Positions 45,953 through 56,959 of a stretch of DNA of 64,000 bases are shown in pieces; positions within the stretch are counted from its first letter, which is position 1, and every line of letters starts with the position of its first letter. A program made the translations under genes and the position numbers. The stretch is from Pelecanus crispus. Its lineage: Eukaryota > Chordata > Aves > Pelecaniformes > Pelecanidae. The notes below the pieces were generated by a model. That model ran no database searches and had not been told where the DNA came from. It was given only the letters and a program-made list of their open reading frames with translations. The stretch is from NCBI RefSeq assembly GCF_030463565.1, contig NC_134659.1:7820511-7884510 (forward strand), written 5' to 3'.

Positions 45953-48900
45953 ATGGCCACGGGGCCTCATCCAGCCCAGGAAGGTGCCAAACCCGGTGCT
46001 GGAGTCCCGGAGCCACAGGGAGCTGCACCAGGAGCTGCTCTTCAGCCACAGCAGGTGAGCAGGGATGGGACCCGGGGTGTGGGGACGGGATGGTCCCCAG
46101 CTGGGAGGCCAGGTGGGGGTGGCCCCGTTGAAGTCCGTCTGTCCGTCCCCGCAGGGGGATCCTGCCCCGGCACAGGGCCGAGCTCCCGCGGGTGCTGGAG
46201 AGCCGGCGGCTGAGGCAGCTGAGGGAGGAGCTGCGGGGACCCCCCTCCGACCTGGAGCAGCAGCTGAGGAAACGCCACCAGAGGCTTGAGGAGGTCTGTG
46301 CTGTCCCTCTGTCCCCCGTCTGTCTGTCCCAGCCCTCCATCCCCATATCCAGCCCAGCCTTTCTGCTTTCACCTCACCATTCGCCATCCATCCATCCATC
46401 CAACCATCCCTCCCTCCCTCCCTCCCTCCCTCCCTCCCTCCATCCCTCCATCCATCCCTCCATCCATCCCTCCATCCATCAATCCATCCATCCCTCCATC
46501 CACCCCTCCATCCCTCCATCCCTCCCTCCCTCCCTCCCTCCATCCATCCCTCCATCCCTCCATCCATTGATCCCTCCCTCCATCCCTCCATCCCTCCCTC
46601 CATCCATCCCTCCATCCATCCCTCCATCCCTCCATCCATCCATCCATCGATCCATCCATCGATCCATCCATCCCTCCATCCATCGATCCATCCCTCCATC
46701 CACCCACCCACCCACCCTTCATCCCTCCCTCCATCCTCCCATCCATGGGTGCATTCATCCACCTGTGCCACCATCCAGCCACCCCCTCCTCCCTTCACAC
46801 ATGCATGCGTTCATCCATCCACCTGTCCATCCATCTGTCCGTCCATCCCTCTGTCCATCCATCATCCACGTACCCATCCTTCTGTCTATGTCCTTCCATC
46901 CATCCATCCCCCCTTCCATCCATCCTCTTCAGCCCCCATCCATTCCTCATTGCCCCACAGATTTGGGGGGTGGCTGAGGGAGGCCAGGCCATGGGGACAG
47001 CTGGGAGAGGCCATGGGGACAGTTGGTTGAGGCCAGGCCATGGGGACAGTTGGGAGAGGCCAGGCCATGGGGACAGTTGGGAGAGGCCAGGCCATGGGGA
47101 CAGCTGGGAGAGGCCATGGGGACAGCTGGGAGAGGCCAGGCCATGGGGACAGCTGGGAGAGGCCATGGGGACAGTTGGGAGAGGCCATGGGGACAGTTGG
47201 GAGAGGCCAGGCCATGGGGACAGCTGGGAGAGGCCAGGTCATGGGGACAGTTGGGAGAGGCCATGGGGACAGTTGGGAGAGGCCAGGTCATGGGGACAGT
47301 TGGGAGAGGCCATGGGGACAGCTGGTCGAGGCCAGGCCATGGGGACAGCTGGGAGAGGCCAGGTCATGGGGACAGTTGGGAGAGGCCATGGGGACAGTTG
47401 GGAGAGGCCAGGTCATGGGGACAGTTGGGAGAGGCCAGGCCATGGGGACAGTTGGGAGAGGCCATGGGGACAGTTGGGAGAGGCCAGGTCATGGGGACAG
47501 TTGGGAGAGGCCAGGCCATGGGGACAGCTGGGAGAGGCCAGGTCATGGGGACAGCTGGTCGAGGCCAGGCCATGGGGACAGCTGGGAGAGGCCAGGTCAT
47601 GGGGACAGCTGGGAGAGGCCATGGGGACAGCTGGTCGAGGCCAGGCCATGGGGACAGTTGGGAGAGGCCATGGGGACAGTTGGGAGAGGCCAGGTCATGG
47701 GGACAGTTGGGAGAGGCCAGGCCATGGGGACAGCTGGGAGAGGCCATGGGGACAGTTGGGAGAGGCCAGGTCATGGGGACAGTTGGGAGAGGCCAGGCCA
47801 TGGGGACAGCTGGTCGAGGCCAGGCCATGGGGACAGCTGGGAGAGGCCATGGGGACAGTTGGGAGAGGCCAGGCCATGGGGACAGTTGGGAGAGGCCATG
47901 GGGACAGCTGGGAGAGGCCAGGCCATGGGGACAGCTGGGAGAGGCCAGGTCATGGGGACAGCTGGTCGAGGCCATGGGGACAGCTGGTCGAGGCCAGGCC
48001 ATGGGGACAGTTGGGAGAGGCCAGGCCATGGGGACAGTTGGGAGAGGCCAGGCCATGGGGACAGCTGGTCGAGGCCAGGCCATGGGGACAGTTGGGAGAG
48101 GCCAGGTCATGGGGACAGTTGGGAGAGGCCAGGTCATGGGGACAGCTGGTCGAGGCCAGGCCATGGGGACAGCTGGGAGAGGCCAGGTCATGGGGACAGC
48201 TGGTCGAGGCCAGGCCATGGGGACAGCTGGTCGAGGCCAGGCCATGGGGACAGTTGGGAGAGGCCAGGCCATGGGGACAGTGGGGAGAGGCCATGGGGAC
48301 AGTTGGGAGAGGCCAGGTCATGGGGACAGCTGGGAGAGGCCAGGCCATGGGGACAGCTGGGAGAGGCCAGGTCATGGGGACAGTTGGGAGAGGCCAGGCC
48401 ATGGGGACAGTTGGGAGAGGCCATGGGGACAGCTGGGAGAGGCCAGGCCATGGGGACAGCTGGGAGAGGCCAGGTCATGGGGACAGCTGGGAGAGGCCAT
48501 GGGGACAGCTGGGAGAGGCCATGGGGACAGTTGGGAGAGGCCAGGTCATGGGGACAGTTGGGAGAGGCCATGGGGACAGCTGGGAGAGGCCATGGGGACA
48601 GTTGGGAGAGGCCAGGTCATGGGGACAGTTGGGAGAGGCCAGGCCATGGGGACAGCTGGTCGAGGCCAGGTCATGGGGACAGCTGGGAGAGGCCAGGTCA
48701 TGGGGCAGTAGGGAGAGGCCATGGGGACAGTTGGGAGAGGCCAGGTCATGGGGACAGTTGAGAGAGGCCAGGCCATGGGGACAGCTGGGAGAGGCCAGGC
48801 CATGGGGACAGTTGGGAGAGGCCAGGTCATGGGGACAGTTGGGAGAGGCCATGGGGACAGTTGGGAGAGGCCAGGTCATGGGGACAGTTGGGAGAGGCCA

Positions 48901-50996
48901 GGCCATGGGGACAGTTGGGAGAGGCCATGGGGACAGTTGGGAGAGGCCAGGTCATGGGGACAGTTGGGAGAGGCCAGGCCATGGGGACAGCTGGGAGAGG
49001 CCAGGTCATGGGGACAGCTGGTCGAGGCCAGGCCATGGGGACAGCTGGGAGAGGCCAGGTCATGGGGACAGCTGGGAGAGGCCATGGGGACAGCTGGTCG
49101 AGGCCAGGCCATGGGGACAGTTGGGAGAGGCCATGGGGACAGTTGGGAGAGGCCAGGTCATGGGGACAGTTGGGAGAGGCCAGGCCATGGGGACAGCTGG
49201 TCGAGGCCAGGCCATGGGGACAGCTGGGAGAGGTCATGGGGACAGTTGGGAGAGGCCAGGTCATGGGGACAGCTGGGAGAGGCCAGGCCATGGGGACAGC
49301 TGGGAGAGGCCATGGGGACAGCTGGGAGAGGCCAGGCCATGGGGACAGTTGGGAGAGGCCATGGGGACAGCTGGGAGAGGCCATGGGGACAGCTGGTCGA
49401 GGCCAGGCCATGGGGACAGCTGGGAGAGGCCAGGCCATGGGGACAGTTGGGAGAGGCCAGGTCATGGGGACAGTTGGGAGAGGCCAGGCCATGGGGACAG
49501 CTGGGAGAGGCCAGGCCATGGGGACAGTTGGGAGAGGCCAGGCCATGGGGACAGCTGGGAGAGGCCAGGTCATGGGGACAGTTGGGAGAGGCCATGGGGA
49601 CAGCTGGGAGAGGCCATGGGGACAGTTGGGAGAGGCCATGGGGACAGTTGGGAGAGGCCAGGCCATGGGGACAGTTGGGAGAGGCCAGGCCATGGGGACA
49701 GTTGGGAGAGGCCATGGGGACAGTTGGGAGAGGCCAGGTCATGGGGACAGTTGGGAGAGGCCATGGGGACAGCTGGGAGAGGCCAGGTCATGGGGACAGT
49801 TGGGAGAGGCCAGGCCATGGGGACAGTTGGGAGAGGCCATGGGGACAGTTGGGAGAGGCCAGGTCATGGGGACAGTTGGGAGAGGCCAGGCCATGGGGAC
49901 AGCTGGGAGAGGCCAGGCCATGGGGACAGCTGGGAGAGGCCAGGTCATGGGGACAGTTGGGAGAGGCCAGGCCATGGGGACAGTTGAGAGAGGCCAGGTC
50001 ATGGGGACAGTTGGGAGAGGCCATGGGGACAGCTGGTCGAGGCCAGGCCATGGGGACAGCTGGGAGAGGCCAGGCCATGGGGACAGCTGGGAGAGGCCAT
50101 GGGGACAGTTGGGAGAGGCCATGGGGACAGCTGGGAGAGGCCAGGTCATGGGGACAGTTGGGAGAGGCCAGGTCATGGGGACAGTTGGGAGAGGCCATGG
50201 GGACAGTTGGGAGAGGCCAGGTCATGGGGACAGTTGGGAGAGGCCAGGCCATGGGGACAGTGGGGAGAGGCCAGGCCATGGGGACAGTTGGGAGAGGCCA
50301 GGTCATGGGGACAGTTGGGAGAGGCCATGGGGACAGTTGGGAGAGGCCATGGGGACAGTTGGGAGAGGCCAGGTCATGGGGACAGTTGGGAGAGGCCAGG
50401 CCATGGGGACAGTTGGGAGAGGCCATGGGGACAGTTGGGAGAGGCCATGGGGACAGTTGGGAGAGGCCAGGTCATGGGGACAGTTGGGAGAGGCCAGGCC
50501 ATGGGGACAGTTGGGAGAGGCCATGGGGACAGTTGGGAGAGGCCAGGCCATGGGGACAGCTGGGAGAGGCCAGGTCATGGGGACAGTTGGGAGAGGCCAT
50601 GGGGACAGTTGGGAGAGGCCAGGTCATGGGGACAGTTGGGTGGTGGCCGGGCTGTTGGGACGGTTGGGTTGAGGAGCTGGACGTGGCGGGTGGCTGAGGG
50701 AGGCTGTGTTGGACTCCGTCCAACAGGGCAAGGGATGGTCGAGGGCGCCCAGGTCATGGGGACGGCTCGTGGAGTCTGGGCTGAGGGGACACCCAGCTCA
50801 GGAGATGGCCGGGTCACGGGGACGGCCGAGGGGACCCAGACCGGGACCCATGGCCGCTCCTGCCGGGCCCCGCCGGCTGCGGCATGAGCGGGAGGCGGCG
50901 GCACGGCCGGATCCGGACCCTCGCCCCGAGTTCCTGCTGGCGCGGGGCAGCCTGAGGAAGACGAAGGTGGCGGAGGCGGGCGCCGGGCAGACGTGA
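45953..50996 (+). CDS. FAM107-family protein (third paralogue?), three exons
   Basis: FAM107 proteins (FAM107A/DRR1, FAM107B) are about 130-145-residue, actin-associated, partly nuclear stress-response proteins with a DUF1151 domain and a coiled coil. Exon A (about 45953-46054) reads [20 protein letters not shown] then LLFSHSR, matching the family core KPxKLxNPVxxSRxHxELHxELL. Exon B (46155-46293) reads [18 protein letters not shown] and ends [12 protein letters not shown]. Exon C (about 50802-50996) reads [15 protein letters not shown] then a stop at 50994, matching the family C-terminus APEFIKVRxNLRR. The A-B donor/acceptor pair is canonical and in phase. The exon B donor (gtctgt) is weak and the exon C acceptor is a guess. 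The ATG at 45953 is one base out of frame with the core, so the start is uncertain or holds an indel. Total is about 145 residues. Divergence from both known members and location by GPR25 suggest a separate paralogue; this is inference. Confidence 0.75.
46370..46935. repeat. (TCCA/TCCC)n tetranucleotide array in FAM107-like intron
   Basis: CCATCCATCCCTCC-type microsatellite, purest at 46381-46720 and degenerate to about 46935. It lies about 90 bp after exon B. Confidence 0.93.
46975..50645. repeat. 27/22-bp minisatellite (FAM107-like intron 2)
   Basis: Two unit lengths alternate: 27 bp (with GGCCAGGCCATGGGGACAG) and 22 bp (with GAGGCCATGGGGACAG, lacking AGGCC). Three further binary variants recur: AGTT or AGCT, AGGCC or AGGTC, and GGGAGAGG or GGTCGAGG. 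More than 140 units by length. Every long open frame here comes from the repeat. Confidence 0.95.
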
Positions 50997-51320
50997 GGAG
51001 CCGGGCTGGCAGAGCAGGGGGCTGCTCCCCTGAGACCGCCCCCCGTGGCACGCCGGGCTGCCCCCCCATGCCCAGCACATCCCGGTGCTGGGAACGGCGC
51101 CCGGCGCTGTCATTCTGGGAGAGCTCGTGGTCGGGGTGGCTGTGGGTACCTCTGCCTCAGCGTCCCCAGAGTGGTGAGAACCAACGTGCCAGGGGCTGGA
51201 ATGAGCTGGCAGAGCCGGAGCAGCGCCGGGGGCGGCGTGAGGACGTGGCGGGCAACGGTCTCACCAAGACCTGCACCTGCTCCGTCTCTGGAGGAAAAAA
51301 AAAAAAAAAAAACCCAAGAA

Positions 51321-51326
51321 AATAAA
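51321..51326 (+). terminator. Polyadenylation signal of FAM107-like gene
   Basis: AATAAA about 325 bp after the exon C stop codon. It follows a genomic A run (51295-51312). The A run lies before the signal, so it is not a retrocopy tail. Confidence 0.7.
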
Positions 51327-51840
51327 GCTTTTCATCTGGTTTTCTTGATGCAAATGGGCTGGGGCCGGGGCTGGGGCTGGGGCCGGGGACAGGGATGGGG
51401 ACAGGGACAGGGATGGGGACAGCGTGGCGTTGGCTTGGGTTGACGGTGAGCGGTGGGGATGGAGGGCGGCCACGGTGGGAGAACTGCAGGGCGGGCTGGT
51501 GGCCAGTGGCTGGGTTTGCTGGTGGTCCCACCGGCCCAGGTGCAGGTTGGTGTCTACCCAAGGCCTTCAAACATCACCTGGTAGCGCTGAGCCTTCCTCC
51601 ACCCCACCCCGGTCTTCCTCTCCCCCCTCCTTTTTTGGGGGTTTCTTTCTTCTCATTGGTTTTTTTTTCTGTTTCCAAAATTAAATGCACTTCACCTCCT
51701 GCCCCTTCCACCTCGCAACCCTTGCCTCGTTGGAAAGGAAGTGCGAGACGCTGTTTTTGAGCAGATCTCAGATCAACAACCCAACCGCCGGGCGCGGTGA
51801 GCACCGCCCCGGGCACCGGGGAGGGCACCCGGCCACCACC
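51327..51840 (+). promoter_or_regulatory. GPR25: GPR25 5' flank
   Basis: About 500 bp between the FAM107-like poly(A) signal and the GPR25 start. A short GGGGACAGGGACAGGGAT-type repeat lies at 51360-51420. A pyrimidine-rich stretch with an inverted CCAAT box (ATTGG) occurs near 51655, followed by TTTTTTTTCTG and AAATTAAATG. The frame is open upstream of the chosen ATG to 51685, so a longer N-terminus or a spliced 5' exon cannot be ruled out. Confidence 0.45.
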
Positions 51841-53010
51841 ATGGGTCCCGAGGAGCTCGCCGGCTCGGCCTACTACGATTACCCACCGGTGACCAACGTG
51901 ACGGAGAACTGGGAGGTCTCCTCCGGGTGGGAGGTCTTCTTCACCTCCGTCTTCATCCCCATCCTCTACTCCTTCATCTTCCTCCTGGGCCTCGTGGGGA
52001 ACCTCTTCGTCATTGTGCTGATGGCCAAGAAGAGCGGGGGCAAGAGGATGGTGGACACCTTCGTGCTGAACCTGGCAGTGGCCGATGTCATCTTCGTCTG
52101 CACCTTGCCCTTCTGGGTGGTGGCAGGGGCGCGGGGGAACCGCTGGCTGCTCGGCGAAGGGCTCTGCAAGGTGAGCAGCTACGCCATCGCCGTCAACCGC
52201 TGCTCCAGCATCCTCTTCCTCACCGCCCTCAGCGTGGAGCGCTACCTGGTCATCAGGAAGGTGCTGGACACCAAGATGACGGGCTCCCAGAGGCACATCC
52301 GCGTCACCTGCGGCCTCATCTGGGCAGCGTCCCTCCTCCTGGGCGCCCCGGCCCTGGCGTACCGGCGGCTGGAGGGGGATGACTGCTGGGATGAAGATGG
52401 AGAGGACTTCAGCCTGGCCATGGTCTTCCTCACCTTCCTCCTGCCCTTGGGAGTCATCTCCTTCTGCTACTGCTCCATCTACTGCCGGCTCCAGCGCCAC
52501 ATCCGGCTGGGCAGGGGCATCCGGCGTTCCCACCGCGCCATCGTCACCATCGTCGCAGCCTTCCTCTGCTCCTGGTTGCCCCTCAACGCCTGCAAGGTGC
52601 TGCTCTTCTTCCTCGCCAAGGGGACGCTGGTCCTGTCCCAGGGGCAGGAGGTGGCCCTGAGGTGGGTGGTGGCCGGCAGCACCTGCCTGGCCTTCGTTAA
52701 CAGCTGCATCAACCCCCTCGTCTACGCCCTGATGGACGGACGCTGCCGTCCCCGATGCCCCTTCCATCCCGGCGCGCCGGGGACGGGTCCCGGCGCTGCT
52801 TCCCCTTCCTCCGCCACCGACTCCAGCCTCCTCTTCGGTGGCTGGATCCGGACCAGGACCGTCCCCGGCCCTCGGCGCAGGAGCGGGACCGAGCTCCAGC
52901 CGGCACCGGGGGTCCCGCGGGGCCGCCCCGGGGTGAGTCCCCCCCGCTCCTCCCCAGCGTCCCCGGGTGCCACCGCCGTCCCCGCTGTCCCACCCGGTCC
53001 CCAGCCGTAA
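51841..53010 (+). CDS. GPR25: G-protein coupled receptor 25, intact single coding exon
   Basis: Rhodopsin-class receptor of the chemokine/peptide group; mammalian GPR25 is expressed on lymphocytes. The 389-residue frame is clean. Start chosen at 51841 because of the Kozak context (accaccATGg) and because it precedes a chemokine-receptor-like N-terminus with a Tyr cluster (YYDY, residues 11-14, possible sulfation) and an NVT glycosylation site at 19. Hallmarks: GLVGN (Asn54), NLAVAD (Asp82), Cys109 paired with Cys182, ERY instead of DRY at 133-135, CSWLP at 243-247 and NPLVY at 291-295. The tail from about 300 is long and rich in Pro, Arg and Ser. Its best matches by eye are GPR25 and GPR15 (VDTFVLNLAVAD). 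Placement beside INAVA, as in human 1q32.1, decides for GPR25. Human is 361 residues. Confidence 0.88.
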   Translation: MGPEELAGSAYYDYPPVTNVTENWEVSSGWEVFFTSVFIPILYSFIFLLGLVGNLFVIVLMAKKSGGKRMVDTFVLNLAVADVIFVCTLPFWVVAGARGNRWLLGEGLCKVSSYAIAVNRCSSILFLTALSVERYLVIRKVLDTKMTGSQRHIRVTCGLIWAASLLLGAPALAYRRLEGDDCWDEDGEDFSLAMVFLTFLLPLGVISFCYCSIYCRLQRHIRLGRGIRRSHRAIVTIVAAFLCSWLPLNACKVLLFFLAKGTLVLSQGQEVALRWVVAGSTCLAFVNSCINPLVYALMDGRCRPRCPFHPGAPGTGPGAASPSSATDSSLLFGGWIRTRTVPGPRRRSGTELQPAPGVPRGRPGVSPPRSSPASPGATAVPAVPPGPQP

Positions 53011-53200
53011 GCCGGGTCCAACGCATCCCGGTGCGACTCCGGAGGGAGCTGCCGCCCCGTGCCCTGCCCGCAGCCTCGGCGCAGGCAGGATCCGGCCCCC
53101 AGGATAAACCCCCTCGCCCCACCTACCCCCCAGAGATGCTCTTCGTAAGGGACGGCTTCGGGAGCAGGAACCTGGGCTTCATTCCAATTTAATCCCAATT

Positions 53201-53206
53201 AATACA
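53201..53206 (+). terminator. GPR25: Candidate variant poly(A) signal (AATACA) of GPR25
   Basis: AATACA, a known weak variant of AATAAA, lies 190 bp after the GPR25 stop in a local A/T-rich patch. No AATAAA is seen nearby, so this is the best candidate only. Confidence 0.35.
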
Positions 53207-53599
53207 AATTTTGCCTTATCACTAACGATGCATTTTAGCCCTCAAGCTGTTTTTACCACCCGCCGGGGGGAAAGGGGGGGCTCGCTGCCAGCGGGGCTGC
53301 CCGCAGCTCTGCCCGGTGCGGGGACACGCTGAGTTAAAAAAAAAAATACATACAAACTTTTTTTCTCCAAATCTGCCTTTTTTCTCCAAATCCACCCTTT
53401 CTCGGCGCTGCCGGGGCTCCTACCTGCCCTCCCTTGTGCCGCTGGGCGAGGGGTGGCCCCAGGAAAGATGGGGTCCCCCCCCCAAATCAGAGAGGGACTG
53501 GGGGACGTCGGGAAGCTGCGGCGGAGGCGAAGGCGTTGGGGAGTTCGCGGAGGCGCAGGGCACGGCTGCTGCCTGCGGCTGCCTGCGGCTGGCTCTGCT
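53207..53599. other. GPR25 3' flank, no gene seen
   Basis: It includes an A12 run (about 53336-53348) followed by ATACATACAAAC and two near-copies of TTTTTTCTCCAAATC at 53360-53395. The rest is GC-rich spacer with no recognised protein. Confidence 0.5.
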
Positions 53600-55590
53600 G
53601 CCTGCACGCTTGCTGCACCTCTGCTGCCTGCACCCTGCCGGCACCCTTGGCCTGCGCCTGCCCTGCTTGCAGCTCTTCCTGCCTGCTCCCTGCCCGCACC
53701 CTCACCTGCACCCTGCCTGCACCTCTCCTGCCTGCACCCTGCCTGCACCCTGCCTGCACCTCTCCTGCTTGCACCCTGCTTGCACCCTGCCTGCACCCTG
53801 CCTGCACCCTGCCTGCATCCTGCCTGCACCCTGCCTGCTCCCTGCCTGCTCCCTGCCCGCACCCTCACCTGCACCCTGCCTGCACCTCTCCTGCCTGCAC
53901 CCTGCCTGCACCCCTCCTGCCTGCACCCTGCCTGCACCCTGCCTGCACCCTGCCTGCATCCTGCCTGCCACCTCTCCTGCTTGCACCCTGCCTGCATCCT
54001 GCCTGCACCCTGCCTGCCACCTCTCCTGCTTGCACCCTGCCTGCATCCTGCCTGCACCCTGCCTGCCACCTCTCCTGCTTGCACCCTGCCTGCATCCTGC
54101 CTGCACCCTGCCTGCCACCTCTCCTGCTTGCACCCTGCCTGCATCCTGCCTGCACGCTCACCTGCACCCTGCCTGCACCTCTCCTGCTTGCACCCTGCCT
54201 GCACCCTGCCTGCACGCTCACCTGCACCCTGCCTGCACTTCTCCTGCTTGCACCCCTGCCTGCACCCTGCCTGCAACCTCACCTGCACCCTGCCTGCACC
54301 CTGCCTGCATCCTGCCTGCACGCTCACCTGCACCCTGCCCGCACCCTCACCTGCACGCTGCCTGCACCCTGCCTGCATCTCTCCTGCCCGCACCCTGCCT
54401 GCACCCTGCCTGCACCTCTCCTGCTTGCACCCTCACCTGCACCCTGCCTGCACCTCTCCTGCCTGCACCCTGCCTGCACGCTCACCTGCACCCTGCCTGC
54501 ACTTCTCCTGCTTGCACCCCTGCCTGCACCCTGCCTGCACCCTGCCCGCACCCTCACCTGCACGCTGCCTGCACCCTGCCTGCATCTCTCCTGCCTGCAC
54601 CCTGCCTGCACCCTGCCCGCACCCTGCCTGCACCCTGCCTGCACCCTGCCTGCACCCTCACCTGCACCCTGCCTGCACCTCTCCTGCTTGCACCCTGCCT
54701 GCACCCTTGGCCTGCGCCTGCCCTGCTTGCAGCTCTTCCTGCCTGCTCCCTGCCCGCACCCTCACCTGCACGCTGCCTGCACCCTGCCTGCATCTCTCCT
54801 GCCTGCACCCTGCCTGCATCCTGCCTGCATCCTGCCTGCACCCTCACCTGCACCCTGCCTGCACCTCTCCTGCCTGCACCCCTGCCTGCACCTCTCCTGC
54901 CTGCACCCTGCCTGCACCCTGCCTGCACCCCGCCTGCACCCTCACCTGCGCCCTGCCTGCACCCTGCCTGCACCTCTCCTGCTTGCACCCTCACCTGCAC
55001 CCTGCCTGCACCTCTCCTGCTTTCTCCCTGCCTGCACCCTCACCTGCACCCTGCCTGCACCTCTCCTGCCTGCACCTCCTGCTTGCACCCTCACCTGCAC
55101 CTCTCCTGCCTGCGCCCTGCCTGTACCCTGTTTGCACCTCTCCTGCTTGCACCCTCACCTGCGCCCTGCCTGCACCCTGCCTGCACCTCTCCTGCCTGCA
55201 CCTCCTGCTTGCACCCTGCCTGCACCTCTCCTGCCTGCACCTCCTGCTTGCACCCTGCCTGCACCTCTCCTGCCTGCACCTCTCCTGCCTGCACCTCCTG
55301 CTTGCACCCTGCCTGCACCTCTCCTGCCTGCACCTCTCCTGCCTGCACCTCCTGCTTGCACCCTGCCTGCACCTCTCCTGCCTGCACCTCTCCTGCCTGC
55401 ACCTCCTGCTTGCACCCTGCCTGCACCTCTCCTGCCTGCACCTCTCCTGCCTGCACCTCCTGCTTGCACCCTGCCTGCACCTCTCCTGCCTGCACCTCTC
55501 CTGCCTGCACCTCCTGCTTGCACCCTGCCTGCACCTCTCCTGCCTGCACCTCTCCTGCCTGCACCCTGCCCTCTCCTGCCTGTCCCCACA
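53600..55590. repeat. CCTGCACCCTG 11-bp and 54-bp composite minisatellite
   Basis: A basic 11-bp unit (CCTGCACCCTG), mixed with CCTGCACCTCTCCTG, makes blocks of varying length from 53600 to 55190. From about 55200 to 55560 the array becomes a regular 54-bp composite (for example markers at 55292 and 55346) in six to seven near-identical copies, so this part is probably the youngest. Confidence 0.92.
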
Positions 55591-55794
55591 GGCTGTGGGA
55601 CTGTCGCGTGAGGCTGAGACACACTTTCCACCACCTGCCCTGTGCCGGCAGCGCAGGATGTGGCCGACTCGCCCGCGCCAGCCGCCCTGATTCATCTCAC
55701 ACCGTGCCGGTGGCCACGGCAGCGCCGTTCCCACGGCCTGGCACAGCCCTGGCACAGCCCTGGCACAGCCCTGCTCTGTCCCTTGCCCGTCCCC
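55591..55794. other. 200-bp island of unique sequence between two arrays
   Basis: Moderately GC-rich, with no exon recognised (contains GGCTGAGACACACTTTCCAC). It ends in three copies of a CACAGCCCTGG repeat. Confidence 0.5.
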
Positions 55795-55896
55795 TCCTGC
55801 CTGGGGACAGGGACAGGGACAGGGACAGGGACGGGGACGGGGACGGGGATGGGGACAGGGACAGGACAGGGATAGGGATGGGGACAGGGACAGGAA

Positions 55897-55931
<35 letters not shown>

Positions 55932-56097
55932 TGGGGACAGGGATGGGGACAGGGACAGGACAGGGATAGGGATGGGGACAGGGACAGGGACAGGGACAGG
56001 GATGGGGACAGGGACAGGACAGGAACGGGGACGGGGATGGGGATGGGGACAGGGATGGGGACAGGGACAGGACAGGGACAGGGATGGGGACAGGGAT

Positions 56098-56135
<38 letters not shown>

Positions 56136-56730
56136 ACAGGGATGGGGACAGGGACAGGACAGGACAGGGACAGGGATGGGGACAGGGACAGGGATGGGGA
56201 CAGGGATGGGACAGGGACAGGGACAGGGATGGGGACAGGGACAGGACAGGACAGGGACAGGGACAGGGATGGGGACAGGGACAGGACAGGACAGGGACAG
56301 GACAGGGATAGGGATGGGGACAGGGATGGGGACAGGGACGGGAGAGGGATAGGGATGGGGACAGGGACAGGACAGGACAGGGACAGGACAGGGATAGGGA
56401 TGGGGACAGGGATGGGGACAGGGACGGGAGAGGGATAGGGATGGGGACAGGGACAGGACAGGGACAGGACAGGGATAGGGATGGGGACAGGGATGGGGAC
56501 AGGGACGGGAGAGGGATAGGGATGGGGACAGGGACAGGACAGGGACAGGACAGGGATGGAGACAGGGACGGGACAGGGATAGGGATGGGGACAGGGACAG
56601 GACAGGGATAGGGATGGGGACAGGGATAGGGATGGGGACAGGGATAGGGATGGGGACAGGGATGGGGACAGGGATGGGAGAGGGATAGGGATGGGGACAG
56701 GGACAGGACAGGGACAGGACAGGCCACCTC
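55795..56730. repeat. GGGACA hexamer-derived array
   Basis: Repeats of GGGACA, GGGATGGGGACA and GGACAGGGATA. A larger composite with GACGGGAGAGGGATAGGG recurs near 56335, 56425 and 56505. Purine-rich on the plus strand, with a few G runs. Confidence 0.92.
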
Positions 56731-56959
56731 GGCTCCCAGCGGGTCCATGCTCCAGGGAAGGGACAGTGGTGGCAGCACCAGGGCAGCACCGCCAACCTCC
56801 CGCCCTGCCCGCGCTGCCGGGCTGGGGGCCCTGCCCACCCCTCGGCGTTTTGGGGACACCAACCCCGGAGCTGATCCCCCCCGGCCACCCGCCATGGCAG
56901 GGATGGGGACGGCATCCCTGCGCTTGGCCTGGATCCGTGCGGCACCAGCGGTGGAGCCT

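Noticed and set aside
46745-50697. 1080-codon frame with MGTVGRGQ-type repeats
   Set aside because: It is the 27/22-bp minisatellite inside the FAM107-like intron; both strands are open in several frames.
51295-51326. A run before AATAAA as evidence of a retrocopy
   Set aside because: The FAM107-like gene has introns and the A run lies upstream of the signal, so it is a genomic A tract in the 3' UTR.
51841-53010. GPR15 as the identity of the receptor
   Set aside because: Sequence is close to both GPR15 and GPR25, but adjacency to INAVA matches the GPR25-INAVA pair and GPR15 lies elsewhere in vertebrates.
55795-56730. Telomere-like array (GGGATA/GGGACA)
   Set aside because: The vertebrate telomere unit TTAGGG is not present. 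The hexamer GGGACA is a simple purine-rich microsatellite.
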